DNA from: Sisyra terminalis
Lineage: Eukaryota > Arthropoda > Insecta > Neuroptera > Sisyridae
Direction: 5' to 3'
Length of the DNA stretch: 64,000 nt
NCBI GenBank assembly: GCA_958496175.1
Contig: OY292279.1
Coordinates: 4,526,001-4,590,000 of the forward strand
Part shown: positions 32,171 to 45,198 of the stretch, piece after piece
Position numbering within the stretch: the first letter of the stretch is position 1
Layout of the letters: every line of letters starts with the position of its first letter
Notes under the pieces: model-generated
What the model saw: the letters and a program-made list of their open reading frames with translations, nothing else
The model's database searches: none
What the model was told of the DNA's origin: nothing
Position numbers and translations under genes: made by a program

Positions 32171-34278
32171 GAATTAGACGCATAAGATGCAACCGGAGAG
32201 CAAAAGATTGTCGAAAAAATTGGTTTAACTTGGAAAAATTTGGTGATTTTTCCTCAAAAATTAGAAAATTCAAACTTTAAATGATTTAAAATTGATTCCA
32301 TCAAATTTACTTTTTTGACATTTTCTGGAAAAGGAAAATTTAAATCAAAGAAAACAACCTTAACTTTGAGAAATCGAAATTTTTGTTTGACAAAGGAAAA
32401 ACCAGAAAATTTTCTTCGCGAAATTGATTTAGATGCATAAGATGCAACAGGAGAGCAATAGGTTGTCGAAAAAAATGGTTTAACTTGGAAAAATTTGGTG
32501 ATTTTTCCTCAAAAATGAGAAAATTCAAACTTTAAATGATTTAAAATTTATTCTATCTAATTTACTTTCTTGACATTTTCTGGAAAAGGAAAATTTAAAT
32601 CAAAGAAAAACCTTAACTGTGAGAAATCGAAATTTTTGTTTGACAAAGGAAAACCAGAAAATTTTCTTATGGAAATTGATTTAGATGCATAAGATGGAAC
32701 AGGAGAGCACAGGAGGATAGATTGTCGAAAAGTTTAGTTTAACTTGGAAAAATTTGGTGGTTTTTCCTCAAACAAAAAAAAAATAAAATGAGAAAATTTA
32801 AACTTAACGTTTGATTTACTTTTTTGGGGAAAAGGAAAATTGTTAGTGAAAATTGGCATTTTCTGGAAAAGATAAATTGAAATCTTACTGTGAGAAATCT
32901 AAATTTTTGTTTGACAAAGGAAAACCAGAAAATTATTTCGTGAAATTGATTTAGGTGCATAAGATGCAACAGGAGAGCAATAGAATGTCAAAAAAATTGG
33001 TTTAACTTGGAAAAATTTGGTGGTTTTTCCTCAAACAAAAAAAATAAAAAATAAAATGAGAATATTAACGTTTAATATACTTTTTTAAGGAAAAAGGAAA
33101 ATTGTTAGTGAAAATTGGCATTTTATGGAAAAGATAAATTGAAATCTTACTGTGAGAAATTTAAAATTTTGTTTGACAAAGGAAAACCAGAAAATTTTCT
33201 TCGCGAAATTGATTTAGATGCATAAGATGCAACAGGAGAGCAATAGATTGTCGAAAAGTTTGGTTTAACTTGGAAAAATTTGGTGGTTTTTCCTCAAAAA
33301 AATGAGAAAATTCAAATTTTAAGTGATTTAAAATTTATTCTATCAAATTTACTTTATTGAGGAAACCGGAAAATTGTTAGTGAAAATTGGCATTTTCTGG
33401 AAAAGGAAAATTGAAATTAAAGGAAAATACCTTAACTTTGAGAAATCTAAGTTTTTGTTTGACAAAGGAAAACCAGAAAATTTTCTTCGCGAAATTGATT
33501 TAGATGCATAAGATGCAACAGGAAAGCAAAAGATTGTCGAACAGTTTGGGTTAACTTGGAAAAATTTGGTGTTTTTTCTTCAAAAAAAAAAAAATAAAAT
33601 GAGAAAATTCAAACTTGACGTTAGATTTACTTTTTTGGGGAAACAGGAAAATTGTTAGTGAAAATTGGCATTTTCTGGAAAAGATAAATTGAAATCTTAC
33701 TGTGAGAAATCTATATTTTTGTTTGATAAAGGAAAACCAGAAAATTTTCTTCGCGAAATTGATTTAGGTGCATAAGATGCAACAGGAGAGCAATAGGTTG
33801 TCGAAAAGTTTAGTTTAACTTGGAAAAATTTGGAGGTTTTTCCTCAAACAAAAAAAAATAAAAAATAAAATGAGAAAATTCAAACTTGACGTTAGATTGT
33901 AAGTGAAATTGTAAGTGAAAATTGGCATTTACTGGAAAAGATAAATTGAAATCTTACTGTGAGAAATCTAAATTTTTGTTTGACCAAGGAAAACCCGAAA
34001 ATTTTCTTCTGGAAATTGATTTAGATGCATAAGATGCAACAGGAGAGCAATAGATTGTCGAAAAAATTGGTTTAACTTGAAAAAATTTGGTGGTTTTTCC
34101 TCAAACAAAAAAAAAAAAAATAAAATGAGAAAATTCAAACTTAACGTTTGATTTACTTTTTTGGGGAAAAGGGAAAATTGTTAGTGAAAATTGGCATTTT
34201 CTGAGAAAAGGAAAATTGAAATTAAAGAAAAAAACGTTTACTGTGAGAAATCCAAATGTTTGTTCTACCAAGGAAAAC
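32171..34278. repeat. Satellite-like array, eight units of about 260 bp
   Basis: GCATAAGATGCAACAGGAGA or a close variant occurs near 32180, 32435, 32687, 32957, 33220, 33506, 33770 and 34027, spaced 252-286 bp. Each unit also has TTAACTTGGAAAAATTTGGT and GACAAAGGAAAACCAGAAAA. Length differences come mostly from A runs. The last unit is cut by a palindromic element at 34279. Confidence 0.85.
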
Positions 34279-34499
34279 ATATTTCGATTGCCAAGCAATC
34301 TTCCTCAGCGGTCATCACTGTGTGACCACTGAGAAAGATTGCTTGGCAATCGAAATACGTATCTGGGCAATACGTCACAAATATTTTTGTTTGAACTTCT
34401 GTTCAAATTTATGTTCATGATATGATTTTTTGTATATTATTATATTAAATTGTACTACATAAATTGGACCGCAATATATTCTGTATATTGTATACACAG
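34279..34499. mobile_element. Palindromic element fragment with long hairpin
   Basis: A 76-nt near-perfect hairpin (34281-34356), with arms ATTTCGATTGCCAAGCAATC and its complement, is followed by one arm ending GTATACACAG. The rest matches the right half of the complete copy at 44721-45095. The left arm is missing; insertion or deletion here broke the satellite. Confidence 0.7.
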
Positions 34500-34549
34500 T
34501 ATATTCTATTGCTTTTTGTTAGAAAAAAGCAAATTTGAAGGGACAATTG

Positions 34550-36000
34550 GGCCTAATTATTAAAGTTTTCTGTGAAAATATTTATTCTTGAACGGAGTAC
34601 TTATCGACAATTTACGTTTACGTAAAAACAGAGATAATTTTCTGTGAAAATTGGCATTAAAAAGGAAAAATATTAGTAAGATGGGCAGACTATGAAAATT
34701 TTTGGGGAAAAAAACAAAAATTTTTGGGGAAATGGTAAGTTTTCTTCATAAAAAATTAAGTTGAACAATACTTTTGCTAAGCCACTAAAAGGGCAATAAA
34801 TTTATAAAAAAGAGGATAATTTTCATTGTGTAATGATAAGAAAATGAAAATTTATTACTTTTTTGTTAAATAAAACGGAAAATTTTGTATGGAAATTGGG
34901 GCAAAATATAATTTTTTCAGTGAAAAACATCTATACTTAACTGAAGTTTTTCCAAACCTAATGGTTTGTCAATTTTCTTGGGAAAACTAGGAAATTTTCT
35001 TAAAAATTTATTGAAAAAGGAAAATTTAACGTTTATTTTCATGAAAATTAATTTTGAAAATCAGAAATTTTCTGTGCACAGTGGCATCAAGAATTTAAAA
35101 TTTTAGTAATACTTATAATTTAAGAAATTTTTTTTGAGGAAAAACAAATATTTTTTGGGAAAACGTAAACGTAACATAATGTTTTCTTCATACCAAATAA
35201 AGTTTAAAATAACTTTTTTTACGCCCAAAAATTTATAGAAATGCGGATAATTTTCTTTATGTACTGATTAGAATATAAAAATTCATACCTTTTTTTAAAT
35301 AAAACAGAAAATTTTGTATGAAAATTGAGACCGAATTCAAAATTTTTCAGTGAAAAACAATTATACTTAACCGAAGTTTTCCCAAACCTAATGGTTTGTT
35401 AATTTTATTGGAAAACAAGAAAATTTTCTTTAAAAATTTATTGCATAATGAAAATTTATTATTCTTTTTCAAGAAAACTGAAATTTATTAATGGAAATTG
35501 GCGCCAAATTTGATATTTTTAATTGCAATCAATAATACTTAATCAATTTACGTTTAATTAATTTTTTTTTAAAAAATGGGTAATTTTCTTTGAAAATTGG
35601 CATCAAGAAGAAAATATATAAGTAGAAAATTACAGATTGGGATTTTTTTTTGGGGAAAACGTAAGTTTTCTTCACAAAAACTTAAGTTGAACAAAACTTT
35701 TCACGAATAAATTCAAGTTAAATATTATATTAATAATCAAAATAAGAAATATCATAGAAAGTTTTAATTTGGCAGAGTTTTTTAAAATATATAATTTGGC
35801 ATTATTCAATGTAAAAAAGATAAATTTTCCTTAAAAATTAGTATTGTTAAGAAAAACTATTACTATGCTTAGTTACAATTAAAATTTAACATGGAAAACC
35901 GTATGATTTTCTCACAAAAATTATAGTTTCCCAAAGCCTTATCCTAAGCCACAAAATTGCCATTTTTTTCTAGAAATAAAGAAAATTTCCTTGTTCATTG
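34550..36000. repeat. Diverged tandem repeats, unit about 430-460 bp
   Basis: CCAAACCTAATGGTTTGT occurs near 34956 and 35383. GTAAGTTTTCTTCA-like phrases occur near 34735, 35175 and 35658. Sequence is strongly AT-rich and the copies are old. Confidence 0.55.
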
Positions 36001-36439
36001 ATTATCAAAGTAAATTTTATATTTCCTTTTAAAGGAAAAAGAAAGTATTTTGTGAAATTTAGTTCTAACTTCAAATTTTACCCGTACAAGCAAAAATGCT
36101 TTGCTAAGTGCTATAAATAGTTGTTTTTCCAAGATATTTCTAAACAGGAAAGTGTATAAAAAAATAAGGTTTTCAATAATTTTATTGTTCAAAAGTTATT
36201 GATTTTTCCTTGAGATGAAAAATTAGAATATTTTCCTCATTTTTCAGTAACTTTTCCTCAAATTTTACAGCTTGTAACCAAAAAGAAAATAGTTTTGGAA
36301 TTTTTATTTGAAATACGACGACGACAAAAATTTAGTTTAGTCTTTTAGATGCGAGAAAAACTATTGATTTTCCTGTAAATAAGGAAAATAAAAATTTTTT
36401 TACAGCCTCAATCATTAATCAATCAAATTTGCTTTAGAC

Positions 36440-36800
36440 TTGGAAAAAAATCTCAATCATTTTCCTGATAATTAAAGTAATATTGAAGAAGAACCAAGAA
36501 ATAAAAAGTTTTTTTTTATTGAAAAACAGGATAAATCATTGCATGTTTCATCCCCTCAACCCAAAACTTCCCTTATTAATATTATCAAAACATAATTGAA
36601 ATTAGGACTTTCAAAAAAAAAAATTCTTTAATTTTTATGCTGATAATTAAAGTAATATTGAAGAAGAATTAAAAAATAAAAAGTTTGTTTTTGAAAAACC
36701 GGATCAAATCATTGAATGTTTCATCCCCTCAACCCAAAAATCCCTTTATTAATATTATCAAAACATAATTGAATCAAAGACTTTCAAAGGAAAATAATTT
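36440..36800 (+). repeat. Two-copy tandem duplication, unit about 184 bp
   Basis: GATAATTAAAGTAATATTGA and TTTCATCCCCTCAACCCAAA occur twice in the same order, about 184 bp apart. Confidence 0.75.
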
Positions 36801-38299
36801 AATTTAATTTTTATGTCGGCTTTTTGGTTTTTCACACATAAAATCCAATTAAAGAAATGTCTAAAGAAAATATCTCAATGGTTACCAAATGTGAAAATTT
36901 TCTAAATCAATATTTTCCTCTAACAGATTTTCCTCGAAATTTGCCAATGAGACAATCAAACATTTAAAAATCGTTATTTTTTTTGCAAGCAATTTCGTCT
37001 GGAATCTCTTACAAATTTGCCCCAACAATTAACAATAATTGTAAATTGGAAAATTTACGTAACAATAACTCAAAAACGAAACAAATAAAAATTGCAAACG
37101 CTATAATCAAATGGTCAAACAATATTGTTGAACTATTCTCGTTTTTGAAATAAACAAACCATTTTTTTTTTGCTAATATTTGTTTGGAAATGGGAAGAAA
37201 ACATGTTTGTTAACAACAATTAGTATCTACGTCAATTAAACCAATACGTCAGCTATAGAAAAATAATTAGACATTTAGCGAACGCACTCGACCTTAGCGT
37301 ACGCTATTAATTTCCAATTAACGATTGAACAATAGAAAATTTCTTGACAAAATCCTCGAAATTTTTTCCAACACAAAGAATTGTTGTTATACAAAATATG
37401 TTAAGATATTTCCCATCAAAACAAGCAATATTCATATTGTGGATTTTGAACTATACAAATTATGCGAATGATAAGTTATCGCAATATTTTGTACGTTTCA
37501 AGTTGGTTCGTTAACTTTTGCTCTGCCATATAACTTTTATCAACATTTGTAAATCTGATAAAATCCCTAATCAAATATTGAAATTTTCAAAGTTTGAAAT
37601 TTCGTATATTTCCAATGGAATTTGAATGAATATATTTGCAGAACAATTCAAATAACACATAATTCGTTTTCGAAATCATTAGCATAGTAAATGCTATCGA
37701 AAAATTATCAAAAAAAAAAAAAAATTTCCAAGGAATAATGACGGATGTTGATAGCCAAAACACAAGAGATTTGGTTTAAATCTTATCATTTTTTTTAACG
37801 GAATTTCAACGGAAGTTACCAGCGGTATGGAAACCAGTAAATGATATCTTTGTGGTCACAAAGTTTTATTTTTAATATTAAATTGATAAGGTCCAGAAAA
37901 GGCATTGGTTTTCGTTATTTAATCAATTTGTCATAGATAAAATTTTAGTTCCCAATAAATCAATAGTCTAAGAAATTACTTCCAATCACTTAAAGTTTGA
38001 AGTTCTTTGAAATCTCAGACAACATTCACCCTCCAGATTAGGTTGAAAATTAAGGGTGTTTATTGAGTAAAACTTTCCACAAAAAACAAGGAAAGTCTCC
38101 CAGTCCTGAAGAAATAAACACTGAAGTCTTAAAAAATTACGGGACAAAAATGATGCATAAACTTTACTTGGAAAATTGGAACAGAAATACCAAATCAATG
38201 GAAAGATATGAATTAATTTTCACTCCCTTGAATTAAAGAGGACACTTTTTGACTGCAGTATCTAAAAAAAAAATCGATTTTTGATACACCAGAAAAATT

Positions 38300-41000
38300 C
38301 TATAAAACATCGAAAATTAAAGACTCAAATTTATATTTATATGGCAAGAAAGTTTTATGCATGGGAAATGAACAACAGAGCAAATTTGGGGTCATTGAAA
38401 ATGGAACAAATTAATTCATTTTGCAAGAACTAAACAAATATAAAACGACTTTTATGCAAAAAGAAACTTAACATATTTGCGGAATTTTAAGTATATGGCT
38501 AGTAAGACTGGAAAAATGGAACTATTTATTGTTGAAGAAACAGTGGATGGAACACATAGCAGAAGAAGATTTCCTATCCGTATAAAAAAGACCACTGGGA
38601 ACTCAATACTTGTAGAATATTAAGGATATGAAAAAATGAAAAATTATTTCACCAAATTCAAAGAAAATTTAATGAAAATTTGAAGGATCTTACTTTAAAT
38701 TATTGCCAACTTTCCAACAATCATTTTTCTCATTCAAATTAGAAGTATTTGTCCGAAAAATTTGATTTTCCAAGCCGTTTTTCTACGGTTTTGTTCCATA
38801 TTGGAAAAAACGGTTGAGAAAATTAATTTTTTCGTAAGAACCTTTTTTCTTGGACTTAATAAAAACTTTAGTTTTTGTGGACCCAATTTTTTGGAAGACT
38901 TTTAGTTTACGAATTATAAGTCAAGTTTTCATTGTATTATCGATTTTTTGGTAGGCTGGTAGAAAATATGGTGAAGGAATGGCTCAAAATTGAAATAAAA
39001 TCTTGTAAAATTATGGTCTAATCATTCTTAAAATTTTTATTTTTAACGTCGATTTTTCAAAAATTTTTCCGCAAAACAGTAAGGAAAATAAACTTTTTCT
39101 TCAAAATCATTTGAGGAATGGAACTATTTATTGATGAAAGACAAGTGGACGGAAAACATAACGGAGGAAGATTTCCAATCCATATAAAAAAGGCCACTGG
39201 GTACCCAATTCTTGAAGAATATGAAGAAATGAAAGATGGTACCATCAAATTCAAATAGATGGGAGAATAGAAAAGAGAATTAAAAAAAAATATAATGAAA
39301 ATTTTAAGGTATTTTATTTGAAATTATTGCCAACTTCCAAAAATCGTTTTTTTTAATCAAAATGGAAGTATTTGTCCGAAAAATTAGATTTTCCAAGCCG
39401 TTTTTCTACGGTTTTGTTCCATATTGGAAAAAATGGTTGAGAAAATTAACTTTTTCGTAAGAACCATTTTTCTTAGACTTAATAAAAACTTTAGTTTTAT
39501 GTGGACCCAATTTTTTGGAAGACTTTTAATTTACGAATTATAAGTCAAGTTTTCATTGCATTATCGATTTTTTGACAGGCTGGTTGGGAATATGGTGAAG
39601 GAATTTTACAATTTTTCAAAATTTTTTTCAACCTTTCTAGACGATGGATGCTACATAAAATAGAAATCAAACCTTGTAAAATTTTGGTCCAATCATCCTT
39701 AAAATTTTTATTTTTAACGTCAATTTTTCAAAATATTTTCCGCAAAACGGTAAGGAAAATAAAATTTTTCTCGAGCTAAATCGAAGATATATTTTTTACA
39801 GGACTTTTGGCTTACCAATTAGGTCATATTTTTATTGCATTTTCGACTATTTGGCAAGCTAGTAGAGAACATGGTGAAGGAAAAAGATTCGTAAACAATT
39901 TGTCATACAAAATTGGGATGAAATCTTGTATTTTACGGTCCACTTACGAGAAAACATCACTTTAAATATACATTAGCAAGAAAATCTTACAATAAACAAT
40001 AATTTTTCAGCGCTTTTTCTAATCGCTTTTCCATGGTTCCATGGTTTTAGAAGAACGATTGGAAAAATCTAAATTTTTGTAAGAACTTTTTTTTTCCCAT
40101 TTGAATAAAGTTTTTATTTTGTAAGCCTCATTTTTGCACAGGAATTTCATCGAATTTTCATCGTTTTTACGATTTTTTGACAAGCTGGTCGAGAACATGG
40201 GAAAGGGGAGAAATTGGTAAGCAAGTTGTAATGAAATAAATTTTTCAACTTTTCTAGTCGATGAATGTCATTTGAAAATTGAGGAAAAATCTTCTAATTT
40301 CTTAGTCTATTTACGGGAAAAACATTTTTCAAACTGTTTTTTTTTTTTTGGTTTTTATCCCGTATCAAAAAAGAGCAGAAAAAATCAACTTTTTCGTAAG
40401 AACCTTTTTTCTGGGACTTATTTTGTATAGGCTAATTTTTTGATTGGACTCCTAGTGTACGAGTTAAAGGCCATTTTTTCATTGTATTTTCGATTTTCTG
40501 GCAAGCTGGTAGGAAATATGGTGAAGGAATGAGATTGGTCAAACCAAAAATTTTTCAACCATTCCAGACGATGAATGCCTCTCTAAAATTGGGATAAAGT
40601 CTTGTAATTTATTAGTCCTTTAACTAAAAAAATCCCTTAAATTTACAAAAGCGAGAAAATTGATTTTCTAAACCGTTTTCCAACGGTTTTTGCTCCGTAT
40701 CGACAAAACGGTAACGAAAATAAACTTTTTCTTCAGAACCTTTTTTCTTGAGATTTATTAAAGGTTTATTTTTTGTATGCATTATTTTCTGATAGTACTC
40801 CAGGATTACAAGTTACAGGTCAAACTATCGTATTTTTTTTTAATTTTTTGGCAAGCTGGTAGAAAATATGGTGAAGGAATGAAATAGATAAGCAATTTAT
40901 TCTACAAAAAAAAATTCAATTTTTCTCGATGAAATTGGGATGAAGTCTTATAAATTGTTGATCAATTAACCCAAAAATCATCCCTTAAATTTACAACGAC
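38300..41000. repeat. Tandem repeats with TTTTTCTACGG/AGGCTGGTAG units
   Basis: The block CCAAGCCGTTTTTCTACGGT ... TTTTTTGGAAGACTTTTAGT ... GGCTGGTAGAAAATATGGTG recurs near 38770, 39396, 40015, 40345 and 40665. Spacing is about 620 then 320 bp, and similarity falls to the right. A further copy sits at 43538-44400. Confidence 0.7.
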
Positions 41001-43424
41001 AAAAAATTATATTTTATAGCAAACAAATCGTTTAAATAGGGAAAACAAAGTACAAATTAAGTTTTATTCTCTAAATTGCTAACTTCTATTGCCAAAAAGT
41101 TAATGATTGAATCTTAAAAATTTTCTTTTAAAACCAATAGTTTTTCCTACTTTTTCCATCAAAGTTTCTGCCTTCAAATTTGATACTCAATAAAATATTA
41201 GGGATTTTTTTTAAAAAAATTTTACGTTTTAGTAGTTGAAAAAACTCGTTTAATTTAAAATAATTAGACCAAATAATTTAAAACATTTTTCGTAGAAGAA
41301 TTTAAAAAAAAAATCGCATATCTAATTTCCAAAAAATATCAATCAACAATGGGAAATAGTTTCCAAATTTCAATTTAAAGTTTTCAATTGTGTTTGCTAT
41401 TTATAAACTTGGCCACTTTGTTAATTTACTGCTGATATATTTATTATCCTATTTGCATAGTTTGAAACGTTGAACGAAAGTTACAATGAAAATAATTCGA
41501 TTTTTCTTTATTTATTCTTAAGGTGGACATTGCATGAAAATAAACTTATGAATTTTGGCCAAAAGCCAGTGCTAGTCGAATGCATTTTGTCCCTGTGCAC
41601 TTGCAAAAAAAACATAAATTAATTCTTGCCAAAATTTCAACAATTTAAAGTGTCGATTTGAATATTTTAAATTATTTGAAATAATAATACAATTCTTGTA
41701 TAAACTTTGTTAAATCATATTTTTTCTTTAGTACTGTACATTAAGGGAATTGTGCAAGGGGTGCGTGGATAAGGGTTGTTTAATCAACCAAATGGGAGCA
41801 AATTGAATGTATATCCTGGAGTAAACTTTTCGGCGGTCATTCACCCGAAATTCAGCCACTAAATGTTACAAAGGGAAAATCAAAAAATAAATCAAGGTTT
41901 CCAATGAGATTTTTTTAATATTTTTTTTTTAGATTATTATAATTAGCGACGCAAAATTTGTCGAGAACATTTCGAAAATATCGAATTGACCAAAGTCCAA
42001 TTATTTCACGCGCCAAATAGTCTGACCGAAAATAGGCGCATCCCTGGAAAAGCGACGCAATTTTCGATCGAACAAAAAGAAAAAAAAAGTGAAGAAAAAG
42101 AAAAATACCTGATTTCCAAACCCATTTCCATGTCTTTCGGGAAAATTCGTTAATTTTTAAATTGTTTTTTTTTTTTTGAGGAAGAAAATTGCCAATTCAC
42201 AAACACCACATAATACAAAATTGCACCAAATTTGGATTTATCTCGGCCGAGTCGTTGACGAAAACTGAATGTTAAATGCTCTGAAGAAATTTTCAAGATT
42301 TTACTGGAATTTTTTTTTTTTTTTTTGAAAATAATAACAATAACAATTGTTACCCAACATAATTAAAAATGGACGTCAAACAAAATTTGCATGTGAAACT
42401 ATTGATGGCAATAATTTCAAGGTGTTTTTTTTTTCAATAGCAAAAGTTTTCATCATTCACGATCGGGAAGTTTTGCACTGGGGGTGGGAGGGGGGGAAAA
42501 TTTTCTCAAGTCAATTCTATAAATGATGCGCTTTTTTTGTAATAATATTAATATTACAAAAAACAACATTTGCATAGGGAAATTCACCAATTATTTTTAT
42601 TGAAACAACCTTGGGGATTTTTATGAAAAAATTCTGCACTGCACATGATATTTTTTAATCGAATCGCAGTTTTCATGGTCCATTTAAATTTTATTGATAC
42701 GTGTAGCGTAGTTCAACGAATAATTGTTGAGATTGTTGAATGTTGAGACGCAATTGTTGTGCGATGATCAAAATTTTCCGTAAAAATTTCTATGGTAAAT
42801 GATTCAGAGAATTTCAATTATTTTAATTGAAAACGATTACGTCAATCACTCTCGTTTTAATGGGTCATTAAATGATAATACTTTAAAAATAGTCTTACAA
42901 AAATTGTGTTTTTTTTCCGTAATAATTTCGTACTTAACTTTTATTGAGGTTCTATTATACAAAAAAATAAATAAATTTCCTTATCAACAGAAACCCAAAA
43001 ATAAAAACTTTGCAAGGAAATATTTTTGACCTAACTACCGTAAAAATATTTAAAAAGAAACATTCTTTGAGGGGTCCTCTAAAAATTGTGCTTTTGAAAG
43101 GTTTCCAGTGGTTCAAAAAATTTAAAAAAAAAAATTGCTTTCTAATATTCTCACTAGTAACGGGTAAAAAAATTACGCAAATACAACTTCTCCTTTGGAA
43201 ACTACAATCATTTCAATTCAAAAAATCAATTCAATAAAATAAAATTAACAAAAAATCCTTAGTAACGAAAATCGTTAACTTTTAAACGATATCTCCTACA
43301 TAGAAATCGGTTTGCTTTAACCCCAAGAGTCAATATGGAGCGTAGACGTAGATCAAATTTGCTCATTGTCCAGGGACAGATTGCAAATACATAAAAACAG
43401 GGGAAAAAATTATAATGATTAACA

Positions 43425-45198
43425 TAAATTACCAAGTTTAACCGTTGGAAAATTAAAGAAAATTCCTCTAAAATCAATTGGTAAAATTTGGATTTGAATG
43501 TATTTCGTAACGAATAACCCAACATTAACAATTAGACATCGAAAATTAAAGACTCAAATTTATATTTATATGGCAAGAAAGATTCATGCATGGGAAAGGA
43601 ACAAGAGAGCAAATTTGGGATCATTGAAAATGGAACAAATTAATTAATTTTGCAAGAACTACACAAATATAGACATAAAAGACTTTTAAGCAAAAAAAAC
43701 CTAACATACTTGCGGAAAATCATATGGCTAGTAAAACTAGAAAAATGGAACTACATATTGTTGAAGGGACAGTGGACGGAAAACATAGCAGAGGAAGATT
43801 TCCTATCCGTATAAAAAAGGTGCCTGGGTACCCAATACTTCAAGAATATTAAGGACATGAAAAAATGAAAAATGATATCACCAAATTCAAAGAAAATTTA
43901 ATGAAAATTTGAAGGATTTTATTTTAAATTATTGCCAACTTCCCAACAATCGTTTTTCTCATTCAAAAAAGAAGTATTTGCCCGAAAAATATGATTTTCC
44001 AAGCCGTTTTTCTACGGTTTTGTTCCATATTGGAAAAAACGCTTGAGAAAATTGACTTTTTCGAAAGGACCATTTTTCTTGGACTTAATAAAAACTTTAG
44101 TTTTATGTGGACCCAATTTTTTGGAAGACTTTTAGTTTACAAGTTATAGGTCAAGTTTTCATTGCATTATCGATTTTTTGGCTGGCTGGTAGGGAATATG
44201 GTAAAGGAATTAATCAATTTTTCAAAAAATTTTCAATTTTTTTTAGACGATGGGTGCTAAATAAAATTGAAATCAAATCTTGTAAAATTTTGGTACAATC
44301 ATCTTTGAAATTTTTATTTTTATCGTCGATTTTTCTAAATGTTTTCCGCAAAACGGTAAGGAAAATAAGATTTTTCTTCAAAACGAGATTTTATGGAAAA
44401 ATCAGGTTTAGTGGCCCGTACTACCTCACCGGTGTGAGTTACGACTTTGTCGCTGGGCACTTTTGTAGAGCGTTTAATTCTGAGAAAAACCCATCTTCGG
44501 TAAAAGCGATCCCATGAAATGCCGCTGAGATATAGAAATTTAAAAATAAAAAATCACAGTTTCCGTGTATTTTCAATGGGAAATCTTTACACCGCTTGGT
44601 CTAAGACTTAAAATTAATATTAAGGGCTCAAACTTTCAGAGAATTTTTTTTTTTGGTATTTACAACAAAATTTCACGATGGGACCAAAAAGAAAATAAGT
44701 AAAAAAAAAAAAAATCACCCCAGTGTATACAATATATAAGATATATTGCAGTCCAATTTATGTAGTATAATTTAATATAATAATATATAAAAATCATACC
44801 ACCAACATAAATTTGAACAGAAGTTCAAACAAAAATATTCGTGACGTATTGCCCAGATACGTATTTCGATTGCCAAACAATCTTCCTCAGTGGTCATCAA
44901 GTAGTTTTGATCACTCCGTAACTGCTTTGTAACTGATGACCACTGAGGAAGATTGGCAATCGAAATACGTATCTGGGCAATACGTCACGAATATTTTTGT
45001 TTGAACTTTTGTTTATGGTATGGTTTTTATATATTATTATATTAAATTATACTACATAAATTGGACTGCAATATTTCTTGTATATTGTATACACAATAAA
45101 TTACCAAGTTTAACCGTTGGAAAATTGAAGAACATTTCTCTAAAATCGTTAGATTTGAATATATTTCGTAACGAGGAACCCAACGCTAACAATTAGAC
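43425..45198. repeat. Composite segment between 100-bp direct repeats
   Basis: Direct repeats at 43425-43537 and 45097-45198 share TTACCAAGTTTAACCGTTGG and end AACAATTAGAC; the right copy lacks about 11 bp. Between them lie a copy of the 38.3-kb repeat, a transposon fragment and a palindromic element. Confidence 0.7.
44721..45095. mobile_element. Palindromic element, complete copy, 375 bp
   Basis: Left end CAGTGTATACAATATA and right end TATATTGTATACACA form terminal repeats. Arms of about 160 bp (GCAGTCCAATTTATGTAGTA, GACGTATTGCCCAGATACGT) are inverted around a short centre near 44910. No coding capacity. A fragment lies at 34279-34499. Confidence 0.75.

Noticed and set aside
44107..44517. 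136-codon + frame
   Set aside because: Most of it is the satellite repeat read through; the end is transposon-like. Other repeat copies do not keep the frame.
43425..45198. LTR retrotransposon
   Set aside because: Direct repeats of about 100 bp lack TG...CA ends, there is no primer-binding site or polypurine tract, and no retroviral-type protein lies between them.
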